DNA of 64,000 nucleotides. Origin: a virus. Positions 55,622 to 63,752 of this stretch are shown here, in pieces (positions within the stretch are counted from its first letter, which is position 1; each line of letters begins with the position of its first letter). Location: IMG/VR virus record IMGVR_UViG_3300042558_002668, positions 1 to 64,000 of that record, one strand, 5' to 3'. The notes under the pieces are model-generated. The model ran no database searches and had not been told where the DNA came from. It was given only the letters and a program-made list of their open reading frames with translations. A program made the translations under genes and the position numbers.

Positions 55622-57565
55622 TTACTTGGGGTTGTTTTGTGCGGCGTTTCCTGCTGAAAATACGCCACGATTTACTAACTTTACCAATCCAGTTTTTGTT
55701 GGCACAACAAAGCCCTCACCCTCGGCAGCACCAGCTGTGCTTTGGCCAAGTCCTTGCACTTGTTGTTCCAGTTGCTGGGCTAGATTCAATTTTAAATTAT
55801 AAATTGCATTCCATATAGCCAACAACCCTACATGGGCTTGACTTGGTACCGGTTTATTTGCTGCATCTAGTGTGTATAACTTGCCTGGAACATTATTAGT
55901 TTTGGCATTGTATTGCCCACTTGCATCTGGGTTACCTGTAACCAGGTCGCTGTATTGTTTAGCACTGGATTTTGTTTTTAACCAGTTGGGCATGCTGAGA
56001 GTTGTGCCCCCAATGATGCGCTGATTAAAGTATGTTTGCATTTGAGCTCGTGTGCTGGCTGGAAGAGAATTCAACAAGTTGTCCACTGCTGTGCCATAGG
56101 TGCTGACTGCTTGCTTGGCCGAGTTGATCAATCCAGGTGGTGCAGTTAATTTGAATGTGATACCAACATTGGGCTTGATAATATCAACGCCACCTTGCAC
56201 ATTTTGCAGACCCTTGCCGTCCCAAACTTGCGCTGTTTGATCGCCGAGATTGGCAAACTGTTGGTGTACAACTATGCCCCCAGTTTTGCCGGGGATAGTC
56301 TGCCCAAGTTCGCTATTAGCGGGCACTGTGTATTGCACAAGATTGGGTTTGAATGTGTAGTTGCCACCTTGTGGTTTCAACTCGCCGGCCCACATTAGAT
56401 CGCCCCAGTAGAATCCTGGACCCACTGTGGCTGCATCCAGGCCTGGCCATATTGCTTTGAGTTTGGGATACAGGTCTGTTCTTAAGTTGCCAGATTTTTT
56501 CTGTTGATCATACTTGACCCAGTCCTCGGGACTCTGTGCCGGATACTTGGCATCAAACATGTACTTGTCCATTACAGCCAAGCGGCCATTGGGCAATCGT
56601 CCCCAGATCAAGGCAGGTTTACCGTCCCACTTGATGGTAGTTTTGCTGGCATTGGCAATTGCCCCTTGAAGGTCTTGTATGGCTTTGCTGGCCGCAGTAC
56701 TGCCGCCTAGAAAAAACGCATCTTCGGGGTGTGGTATTCTAGGGTCTTTTTTCTTGACAGGTGCTTCATCTTCAATGATAATGTGGTATCCTTGATTGAT
56801 AATTCTGTCACGCAGACGTGCCATGAAACCGCCTTCACTCTCTTGTACCTGTCCGGGTTCTTTCAATCCCTCACGAGCAAGATATTCGCGGAAGTCTGTT
56901 AACTTGGCATCTCGATTTGGATCCTTGTCTAGAGTGGCGTAGATACTCTCAACATTTTTAAGATTATCTTTTGTGGCATTGTTGCCCAGTATGGTTCGAG
57001 CCAATTGATCAGGATCCAGCGACACCACTTGATTTGTTTGTCGATCAATCACTCCATTAGCGCCAACCTTGAGTCCGCTGTGCTTGGCTAGGCTACTCAA
57101 CAACACGTTTCGAGTCATGCCCTTGTAGACTGAATTTGTGCCGCCACCATAGTAGAACACTCCCCAGTCTACGTTGGGGAAAAACATAAAATCTGTTTGA
57201 ACATACCCTTGCTTGGGGTCTCCATTGATGGGAGTTCTCAAATGAACCTCGCCACCTTTTTTGATCCAAAGCTTGGGATCTTGACCCATGCTTGTGACCC
57301 ATTTGTTTAGTCTTGCAAATACTTCATCTTTAGAGATTTCGTTGCTGTCTACAGCAAGATCCATGTCGCCTGATGTGGGTGCTTTTCCAGTACTGCCCAA
57401 CCACTTGACTGGCATCTGTGTTTCTTGATCAATTGCACTGGAAAAATCAAGACCGCTTATTTTTTCCAACCAGTTGACTGTGCCCGGTACATCGGCTTTG
57501 TTGATGCGCTGTGTCAGTGGCTGACCGCTTGCGTCTTTAAATACATTTCCGCCTTCAGCTAGCAT
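55622..57565 (-). CDS. Two-domain nucleotidyltransferase/ligase-like phage protein (647 aa)
   Basis: N-terminal part: TSGDMDLAVDSNEISKDEVF has the GS..DxD look of a polymerase-beta-type nucleotidyltransferase. Central part: TIKWDGKPALIWGRLPNGRL has KxDG, motif I of the ATP-grasp-like ligase/capping superfamily, followed by FYWGDLMWAGE and a basic stretch. I recall the KxDG half as a common uncharacterised family in T4-like cyanophages. Start at 57565 (MLAEGGNVF) has AGGAAA six bases upstream; a longer frame overlaps the previous gene by 65 bases. RNA/DNA end modification is plausible but unproven. Confidence 0.65.
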   Translation of the reverse strand: MLAEGGNVFKDASGQPLTQRINKADVPGTVNWLEKISGLDFSSAIDQETQMPVKWLGSTGKAPTSGDMDLAVDSNEISKDEVFARLNKWVTSMGQDPKLWIKKGGEVHLRTPINGDPKQGYVQTDFMFFPNVDWGVFYYGGGTNSVYKGMTRNVLLSSLAKHSGLKVGANGVIDRQTNQVVSLDPDQLARTILGNNATKDNLKNVESIYATLDKDPNRDAKLTDFREYLAREGLKEPGQVQESEGGFMARLRDRIINQGYHIIIEDEAPVKKKDPRIPHPEDAFFLGGSTAASKAIQDLQGAIANASKTTIKWDGKPALIWGRLPNGRLAVMDKYMFDAKYPAQSPEDWVKYDQQKKSGNLRTDLYPKLKAIWPGLDAATVGPGFYWGDLMWAGELKPQGGNYTFKPNLVQYTVPANSELGQTIPGKTGGIVVHQQFANLGDQTAQVWDGKGLQNVQGGVDIIKPNVGITFKLTAPPGLINSAKQAVSTYGTAVDNLLNSLPASTRAQMQTYFNQRIIGGTTLSMPNWLKTKSSAKQYSDLVTGNPDASGQYNAKTNNVPGKLYTLDAANKPVPSQAHVGLLAIWNAIYNLKLNLAQQLEQQVQGLGQSTAGAAEGEGFVVPTKTGLVKLVNRGVFSAGNAAQNNPK

Positions 57566-57812
57566 CACTTTTCCTAACACTGCGGGTAAATTTTGTTGAA
57601 TCACGATCCCGGATAGCATTCAACAACTTTCGAACTAGATTCTCGGCTTGATCTTCCGAGTAAGATTCCTCAATCTGTTCAATTAATCGTATGGCCGAGG
57701 CAATAACATTACTCGCACGACTTTCAATGATGTATTGGCGATCTCGATTTGCATTGCGTTCAACGTAAATAGCGTCTAGTTCTTCTAGAATGCTGCGAGT
57801 TTTCTTTTGCAT
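57555..57812 (-). CDS. Conserved small helical T4-like protein (85 aa)
   Basis: MQKKTRSILEELDAIYVERN, IESRASNVIASAIRLIEQIE and LLNAIRDRDSTKFTRSVRK: an all-helical family seen in T4-like cyanophages, next to the KxDG protein, so the two may be partners. Late box at 57834-57840 and AAGG before the ATG. Confidence 0.7.
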   Translation of the reverse strand: MQKKTRSILEELDAIYVERNANRDRQYIIESRASNVIASAIRLIEQIEESYSEDQAENLVRKLLNAIRDRDSTKFTRSVRKSDAS

Positions 57813-57833
57813 AATAACCAAAACCTTTTTTTT

Positions 57834-57840
57834 ATTTATG
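57834..57840 (-). promoter_or_regulatory. T4-type late promoter (ATAAATA)
   Basis: About 22 bases before the ATG at 57812, followed by an A-run and AAGG. Confidence 0.5.
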
Positions 57841-57871
57841 GGATAATATTTAATATTAGGAATTGTTTAAA

Positions 57872-59323
57872 TTATGATTGTTTGATTTGTCCCAGCAATT
57901 GTTTGAGCTTGCTGCTCTGCACTTCGGCTGCAACTTTGGGTGCTTGTTCCCAGGCCGGTGTGCCTGTTGCCTTTTCCCAGGTTGATTTACTACTAGCATT
58001 GCCTTCAACTTCATCGGCGGCCTTGGCTTGACTCTTGGCCTTGATAGACTCGTATATGCTGGGTTTATTAAAAAATCCGCCACTGTTTTCTTGGTCGCCG
58101 CCTTCGTCTGTAATGCGCATGGTTTCAATGTTGTATTCCAAATCAATTTTTTGTCCTACACCTGTTGAACTACGACTCTTCATACACTGAATCTGATACT
58201 TGCCACGTTCTTTCATGGCACGTGACGTAAAGATGCCAAACACATTATCTGCTGTGTTAATCTTTGAAATGCCGCCTGAAATGTGTGAGTGATCAAACTC
58301 AATTTCTTCCACCGCACTACGATTCAACTGACTTGCTGTGACCAGCAATATGCCAAGTTCCTTGGCCAAGTTTCGTAATTCCTCACTTACATATTTGTCC
58401 TTGACAAACAAGTCGTTGGGACTGACCTTTGCACTCACTGGCATCAACAAATCAAGATAGTCAACCATCACAAAGTCCACTTTGATACCAGTTTGCACTT
58501 GTACTTCTTTCAAGTAACTGCGCACATCATTGATGTTGCTTTGTGCTGGCAAACCTTTTACTCGATACTGCCCCGACTTCTTCCCCACCATTTTAACCTT
58601 GAGTTCGGTGGTATCAATGTCTTTGCGAATGTCTTTGGTGCTCATACTGGTCAACATAGCGTCAGTTCTCAGAGAAGTTAACTCTTCTGACAGTTCCAGC
58701 GTGATGTACACACCGCTGAGTCCTTGTTGCAACCAGTTCAGCGCAATGTTCATCATCACAAGTGACTTGCCTGATCCAGAGCCACCTGCAAAAATATTCA
58801 ACTCGCCTCGACTAAAGCCACCGTACAACAATCTGTCTAGTTGTGGCCAACCTGTGCTAACTTGGCCGCCTGAGTTGAAATACTTTTCAATACGGGCCTT
58901 GGGGTCAGCAAAATAATCTGTACCCATGTCCTTGGTAAGCGAAATTTGCACTGCGTCTTTGATTAGTTTCTCAACAGGATCAAAGTCTCCTTTCTCAAGC
59001 ATGTCTGCTGCCTTGAGAATCGCACGTTCTAACTCTTGTCGTTTGGTAAATGATTCAAATTCTGCCATGAACCATTCAAAATGCCCCTCGTTCAAGTCGG
59101 GCACATGTGCCAACGTTACATTGCATGCGGCTGCAATTTGTGATCGGTCAGGTAATGTCTTGTATGTGTTGCTGTGTTCTTTAATAAACTCTGCGGCTTT
59201 GCGCAAACTTTTATCAAAGTTTTCTGGGTTGTAGATATTTTGTACGCGAACATAACTGGCCGCATCCTCTAACATCATTTCTAAAAATAATTTTTGGACA
59301 TCAAGTCCGTACTCTTTTAACAA
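57872..59323 (-). CDS. Replicative DNA helicase (T4 gp41/DnaB-like)
   Basis: 483 aa (T4 gp41 475). N-terminal domain about 160 residues, then RecA-like core: GGSGSGKSLVMMNIALNW (Walker A), VDFVMVDYLDLL (Walker B), LVTASQLNRSAVEE and SGGISKINTADNVF. TTG start at 59323 with AAGGAAA upstream. Unwinds DNA at the fork with the primase encoded two genes upstream. The C-terminal tail is Ala/Lys/Gln-rich. Confidence 0.93.
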   Translation of the reverse strand: MLKEYGLDVQKLFLEMMLEDAASYVRVQNIYNPENFDKSLRKAAEFIKEHSNTYKTLPDRSQIAAACNVTLAHVPDLNEGHFEWFMAEFESFTKRQELERAILKAADMLEKGDFDPVEKLIKDAVQISLTKDMGTDYFADPKARIEKYFNSGGQVSTGWPQLDRLLYGGFSRGELNIFAGGSGSGKSLVMMNIALNWLQQGLSGVYITLELSEELTSLRTDAMLTSMSTKDIRKDIDTTELKVKMVGKKSGQYRVKGLPAQSNINDVRSYLKEVQVQTGIKVDFVMVDYLDLLMPVSAKVSPNDLFVKDKYVSEELRNLAKELGILLVTASQLNRSAVEEIEFDHSHISGGISKINTADNVFGIFTSRAMKERGKYQIQCMKSRSSTGVGQKIDLEYNIETMRITDEGGDQENSGGFFNKPSIYESIKAKSQAKAADEVEGNASSKSTWEKATGTPAWEQAPKVAAEVQSSKLKQLLGQIKQS

Positions 59324-59336
59324 GTTGTTTCCTTAA

Positions 59337-59969
59337 TCAAGTCAACCCAAGCACATGGGTATCTATTATTGTTTTTACTTCCTGATAATTTGTGCACAAA
59401 TTAGAGTAATTTATGTCTGCATGCACAAAATTAAAATTCTGTTGAACTACAGTTTTTCCCAAAATTAGTTGTGGAACATTGTTCAAATATAAATCGTAGT
59501 CAAATATATCGTATGGTATCTGGTGTGATTTTAAATCAGCAATAACTTGATGATACCGACGATGTTCAGCAAGCCAAGAATTTAAAAAATTCATGTTGAC
59601 GGTAAATTCAACTGGTTCAACTGTTTCAAATCGCGAGTAGTGAAACTTATCAACCACCTGCTCAGCATAGTAAAGACTGGCACAACAATCAACTAGATTA
59701 TTTCGTGTTGTTACTACTAACTGCATTGGTACTTCTGCAAGCAACTTAATTATGTCAACAGCAGTGGTATTGTGTTGATATAAATTGGTGCTCAATAGTT
59801 TCATCACTGAAGATTTTTGTCCGGCTGCCCAGGTATAGACATCATGTGCAATTTCGTCTCCACAGAACGGTTCGTTTAAATTTTTAAAATTAAACAATCT
59901 AGCCAATGTAAGCTGTAGCACCGTTGTGGCAGTTCTTGGCAATCCAAAGATTAGTATGCTAGCTGTCAT
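59337..59969 (-). CDS. Sulfotransferase-like protein (210 aa)
   Basis: ILIFGLPRTATTVLQLTLAR is the 5'-phosphosulphate loop of PAPS-dependent sulfotransferases, and VVTTRNNLVDCCASLYYA matches the 3'-phosphate-binding R...S helix. The acceptor is unknown; glycans or lipids are typical. Inserted between the primase and helicase genes, overlapping the primase by 11 bases. Confidence 0.75.
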   Translation of the reverse strand: MTASILIFGLPRTATTVLQLTLARLFNFKNLNEPFCGDEIAHDVYTWAAGQKSSVMKLLSTNLYQHNTTAVDIIKLLAEVPMQLVVTTRNNLVDCCASLYYAEQVVDKFHYSRFETVEPVEFTVNMNFLNSWLAEHRRYHQVIADLKSHQIPYDIFDYDLYLNNVPQLILGKTVVQQNFNFVHADINYSNLCTNYQEVKTIIDTHVLGLT

Positions 59970-60954
59970 GCTGTGTCAACTTTTTCAACAGTTGCTTTTT
60001 GCGCATTTCAATTTTGATCTTGCTAGTTTCTCTAGCTTGCATGATCATTACCAATGTTGCCAGCTTACCATGTGCTATTACAGAATCGTTTACATCTTTG
60101 CAATTGCCCCAGTTGGGAATACTAACTGCCCAGCCCAGTTCCACTGCACGGTCAATCAAGTCAATCCCGGCCTTGTCCTGGTCAGGGATCACAGTGACTT
60201 GTTTACCCAAATTGCGTATAAGCCTTGCCTGTGTATCACTGATTGTGCTGTGCATCACAGCCAAGCCCGATATAGATAGTGCACAAAACACACCTTCCAT
60301 GACCAGCACATGTTCCCAATCAGAATGTTGTAAGTCAGTACCAAATACATATCCCGGTTGTGTATGATTGATGTACTTAGGGATTTTGTTATCCAGCATC
60401 CTAGCACTCCACCCAACTACTGTGTTATCCCATGTAAAGGGAATGATCACTTGTGGGCGTGTCCAGTGGATGTTGTCGTTTTGCACTGCTGTTAAAAACG
60501 GGTAATCATCTGGTGCACATCTTGATCTCAGGTACTCCCACTGAACCTGATGCTCGGGGCTCACTGGTTCGGCATAGGGAGGAAACTCGTCAAACTCTTC
60601 AAATTTGATGTCTGCTAGATTGTTAACTATGCGTTGGCGATCTTCCAGTATGCCATGTATATTTTTATACTTCAAACTTTCAAGATTCAAATGCTCAATC
60701 TCGCTGTCGGGCACTCCCAGCCAACTCAACAGTTTCTTGGCCTTGTATGATACGTTGCGTCCCAGAATAAAACTGGCTTTGTAGCCACAGTTGAAACAAT
60801 GATAACTCCAGCCTTGCTCATTAGCTTTGAGCCCACCACGTTGACGCTTGTCTTGTTTTTCCCCGTTATGGGAACAACAAACTGCATTGAAACTAATCCA
60901 GCCCGATGGAGTTTGCTTTCTCTTACCTGGCAAGTATTGGACTATATCTATCAT
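59959..60954 (-). CDS. DNA primase (T4 gp61-like)
   Basis: 331 aa (T4 gp61 342). N-terminal zinc finger CCSHNGEKQDKR then YHCFNCGYKA; catalytic Toprim-like segment HVLVMEGVFCALSI and VTVIPDQDKAGIDLIDRA. Synthesises RNA primers with the helicase at 57872. The ATG at 60954 lies six bases after a TATACT box, with no Shine-Dalgarno, so leaderless. Promoter TTGATT-17-TATACT. Confidence 0.92.
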   Translation of the reverse strand: MIDIVQYLPGKRKQTPSGWISFNAVCCSHNGEKQDKRQRGGLKANEQGWSYHCFNCGYKASFILGRNVSYKAKKLLSWLGVPDSEIEHLNLESLKYKNIHGILEDRQRIVNNLADIKFEEFDEFPPYAEPVSPEHQVQWEYLRSRCAPDDYPFLTAVQNDNIHWTRPQVIIPFTWDNTVVGWSARMLDNKIPKYINHTQPGYVFGTDLQHSDWEHVLVMEGVFCALSISGLAVMHSTISDTQARLIRNLGKQVTVIPDQDKAGIDLIDRAVELGWAVSIPNWGNCKDVNDSVIAHGKLATLVMIMQARETSKIKIEMRKKQLLKKLTQHDS

Positions 60955-60960
60955 CAAACA

Positions 60961-60989
60961 AGTATAACACACTTGCCCCGGGAAATCAA
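60961..60989 (-). promoter_or_regulatory. Sigma-70 promoter placed for a leaderless primase transcript
   Basis: Minus strand TTGATT (60989-60984), 17-bp spacer, TATACT (60966-60961), TGTTTG, ATG. Same boxes and spacing as at 2257-2285. Confidence 0.7.
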
Positions 60990-61004
60990 CTCCTCTCGGG
61001 CAAA

Positions 61005-61790
61005 TTATCTATATGTGATGAGATCAACGTTGCCGTTGTTGATTCCAAGTTCCAATCGCAAATAAGGATGATATCCTTCAACGTTGATGCCGCGACGATC
61101 AGTAGCATTGGTAAATGTTAATTCGGACACAGTATTGCCAGATTGCAAGTCTTCAAAGGGAATAGAATACCATTCCACAGTGTTTGAAGTTGCATCTGTT
61201 GCACCCTGAACTGCAACTGTCCCAGTAAAATCAACTGGATCCAGTTGGAATGTGGTCAAGCTAGAGCCATCGGTGGTCAAGGTACTGGTGTAGTAAATTG
61301 AGCTGTCAGGTGCTTGACTGGGAATAGTCAGCACTTGACTTGCAACAAACGCTGGGAATACAGAATTAACAATGTTGATGTCTCCCCTGGCTCCACTGTA
61401 GTCATCAGTAAACACTGCTTGGTTTAACACCCCCGATGAAATTTCAATGCTCCAGCTTGCTGGTTGTGCTTGAAAATACGCTGTGTCCGCAGCTGGTATG
61501 GTTACTTTGGATCGACCCAGCGTGTTGCTGAGACTTACAAGTTCTTTTGCGTACAAAAGATTTTGCCCATCCTGACTGATAATACGGAACGTGAAAGTCG
61601 CTCCGGTGATGTTCACGGGCTTTTGATCTTGATTTTGGAACTGGAACAATATCACATTGTCCACCCCAAGGTTAAGGGTTAATGATTTTGCGTACACTGG
61701 CTTCCATCTCCGATCGAAATAGGCCCCCGTAACGTCAACCAAAAGTACGGTCTGAATTTGCTGATATAAATAGGCTGTGGTTGCATACAT
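61005..61790 (-). CDS. T4-like virion structural protein (261 aa)
   Basis: MYATTAYLYQQIQTVLLVDV, NLGVDNVILFQFQNQDQKPV and SWSIEISSGVLNQAVFTDDY match a family I recall from T4-like cyanophages and pelagiphages as a structural (probably tail/baseplate) protein; all-beta. GGAG seven bases before the ATG at 61790 and an ATAAATA late box at 61806-61812. Confidence 0.78.
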   Translation of the reverse strand: MYATTAYLYQQIQTVLLVDVTGAYFDRRWKPVYAKSLTLNLGVDNVILFQFQNQDQKPVNITGATFTFRIISQDGQNLLYAKELVSLSNTLGRSKVTIPAADTAYFQAQPASWSIEISSGVLNQAVFTDDYSGARGDINIVNSVFPAFVASQVLTIPSQAPDSSIYYTSTLTTDGSSLTTFQLDPVDFTGTVAVQGATDATSNTVEWYSIPFEDLQSGNTVSELTFTNATDRRGINVEGYHPYLRLELGINNGNVDLITYR

Positions 61791-61805
61791 AGGAATCTCC
61801 AACAA

Positions 61806-61812
61806 TATTTAT
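61806..61812 (-). promoter_or_regulatory. T4-type late promoter (ATAAATA)
   Basis: Fifteen bases before the ATG at 61790; it overlaps the ATG of the divergent plus-strand gene at 61811. Confidence 0.5.
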
Positions 61813-62188
61813 GGGCGAAAATGTCTTTAAGACTCTAACAGAGCGATACCCTTTTATCACGCTATGCGTGTACGCAGACGCTGAATATCTGGGTGTGGTA
61901 CAAAACCGAGACGAGGTGGTTACCACCATCTATGACTTTGGTATGATAGTTGATCCAGTTCAGAAAAAAGTGTTTCTTGAGCTGGCATCTGTCTGGTGGT
62001 GGGAAAGCAATCGTAGCATACCTATCAATATATTTCTTAAAAATGAGTGGGATCCGTTCCGTTTGTATCTAAGAACGTTTGCCAACAAGGATCTTGAAAT
62101 CTTGCATGGGCCAGTGTGCAGCCTTAACGATATCTCTCGTAGAAAAAGCAAACGCAGATCCATTACTCTGGTCAAACGCCCAGATTAA
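61811..62188 (+). CDS. Conserved T4-like phage protein (125 aa)
   Basis: LGVVQNRDEVVTTIYDFGMI, SVWWWESNRSIPINIFLKNE and a basic end SRRKSKRRSITLV are recalled from T4-like cyanophages; function unknown. Plus-strand gene divergent from the structural protein at 61005 with start regions almost touching. No ribosome site visible. Confidence 0.72.
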   Translation: MGENVFKTLTERYPFITLCVYADAEYLGVVQNRDEVVTTIYDFGMIVDPVQKKVFLELASVWWWESNRSIPINIFLKNEWDPFRLYLRTFANKDLEILHGPVCSLNDISRRKSKRRSITLVKRPD

Positions 62189-62199
62189 CAACGCTACCA

Positions 62200-62760
62200 T
62201 CAATTAAGCAGATTCATGTGCAAAGCCACCAAGGCTGCATAACTCACTGCATGCGACTTTTTAAAAGTATACCCTCGGGTAGAGTTGCCGTCCCAAACTT
62301 CATCAAAAATTTGATCCCAGCTTTTGTTTTGTAAATGTGCTTTGCCCGGGCGTATCAACGAGATAAATGCTGCCATTCTAGGGATACTGTCCGGTTTCAT
62401 GCTCTGTAATAAATTGGTATAATTTCCCACGTGCACCAGCTGCTGACTCCATTCGGGATCTAGCCATAGCCTAGTCCACGGGGGTGTGGCTGTTAACATT
62501 TGTTGATAGTGCGCAGGGCTGTTTATCAATTGATACACACCCATGTTTAAAAAATCTATTTTAAAATACCCACGGTGTTCAGCTTCCTCATATTCAATTG
62601 CCGAACACTGGTTCACAGGATCATAAGGTATGTCTGTTACATACACCCCGGAGTTGTGACGTCGCACCTGCTCCTGCACAACTTGCGCGGCTGGAGTGTG
62701 CTGAATCAAGGACAATATCTTGTTTCTGTCAGCAAAATCAATGTCAATGTCTGCGCTCAT
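62200..62760 (-). CDS. Miniature DnaE-like protein (186 aa)
   Basis: SADIDIDFADRNKIL resembles the PDxDxDF catalytic motif of bacterial Pol III alpha, GYFKIDFLNMGVYQLI resembles its third-Asp strand (KxDFLGL), and GYTFKKSHAVSYAALV resembles the NKSHAxxYA helix. These motifs are spread over 1160 residues in DnaE but here over 186, with no PHP, fingers or beta-clamp regions. Similar short proteins occur in T4-like cyanophages. A polymerase remnant, a regulator of host Pol III or a small nuclease are possible. Overlaps the gene upstream by four bases. Confidence 0.65.
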   Translation of the reverse strand: MSADIDIDFADRNKILSLIQHTPAAQVVQEQVRRHNSGVYVTDIPYDPVNQCSAIEYEEAEHRGYFKIDFLNMGVYQLINSPAHYQQMLTATPPWTRLWLDPEWSQQLVHVGNYTNLLQSMKPDSIPRMAAFISLIRPGKAHLQNKSWDQIFDEVWDGNSTRGYTFKKSHAVSYAALVALHMNLLN

Positions 62761-63752
62761 GGTGTCTTATTAAAGTACTGGTGTATTTGACTGCTGTGAG
62801 TAAACCACTGTGTTTGCTCAAATGGCAACTCTTTGTTGTAATGTAGTTCTAGTTTAGCACTTAGATAACTTTCTTGCAAGAGGTCCAGGCCAGATATCAC
62901 AAAACTTTCACCAGTTACTATACTGTTAAACAAAAAGTCACACTCGGTCTTGGTGTACTTGTAGGGCTGTCGTTTTAGGAACTCGTTGTGTACAGATATA
63001 AATTCATGACTGGGAACAAAGTCAAACCCAAAAGTTTGGGCAACTTTTTTTAATTGTTCTGCAAACAAATCAGTTTTGTAAAAACTTGTGTATGGAATTA
63101 CAAAAACATTACCGTTTGTGTTGTAATTCATTTGCTGTTGTATTAACATTGGCCATGACTGATCTGGGATCTTGAATGCCAGCTTAAAAAATTCTCGTAG
63201 AATATATCTAGGACAGTCTGGCTGCTCACTGGTCAGTGTCAACAATTTCAAGTTGTGTGTGGTCATACACTCGGTTTGTATCCAGGCCGGCAACTGATTG
63301 AATTCATCTACAGTAGCAATATCTGGCCAGGATTCATCTTTGACTGCTTGATAACTATCTCGAAGTTGATTTTTAAAAAACTTGTCAATAATGTTATCCA
63401 GGGCGGGTTTGTAACTAGAGTTGTTGAGCTTGTGGAATGTGTTTTGTTCCAGCAACTCATTGTCAATGCCAAGCCCGCCTGCTCGCAACAAACATATAGA
63501 CATCAACGGCAATAGGTCATCGGGCAATAGCTGAATTGACAACATGTTGTAGTCATTGGGCAAGATTGATAAATCAGTGTAATGGTGCCCTGACAAAAAT
63601 TCCACTGGTGATCCCGGTATGTGCCAGCTGCCATGCGATGATCCTTTTGTATCAAAGGGCGGTCCATTTGTGTCCAGGCCAGCAATAAAGTGATTGCACA
63701 CATACTCTAGATAAGCGCCATGGGCACCTGGTTGGAAGTCGATATAAATCAT
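62757..63752 (-). CDS. Hypothetical protein (331 aa), P-loop-like start
   Basis: MIYIDFQPGAHGAYLEYVCN opens like the nucleotide/PAPS loop of sulfotransferase-related proteins (PGxxGxYLE), and QLRDSYQAVKDESWPDIATV is helical and polar. No second sulfotransferase motif is clear, so the call stays open. Start overlaps the upstream stop as TGATG. Confidence 0.6.
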   Translation of the reverse strand: MIYIDFQPGAHGAYLEYVCNHFIAGLDTNGPPFDTKGSSHGSWHIPGSPVEFLSGHHYTDLSILPNDYNMLSIQLLPDDLLPLMSICLLRAGGLGIDNELLEQNTFHKLNNSSYKPALDNIIDKFFKNQLRDSYQAVKDESWPDIATVDEFNQLPAWIQTECMTTHNLKLLTLTSEQPDCPRYILREFFKLAFKIPDQSWPMLIQQQMNYNTNGNVFVIPYTSFYKTDLFAEQLKKVAQTFGFDFVPSHEFISVHNEFLKRQPYKYTKTECDFLFNSIVTGESFVISGLDLLQESYLSAKLELHYNKELPFEQTQWFTHSSQIHQYFNKTP

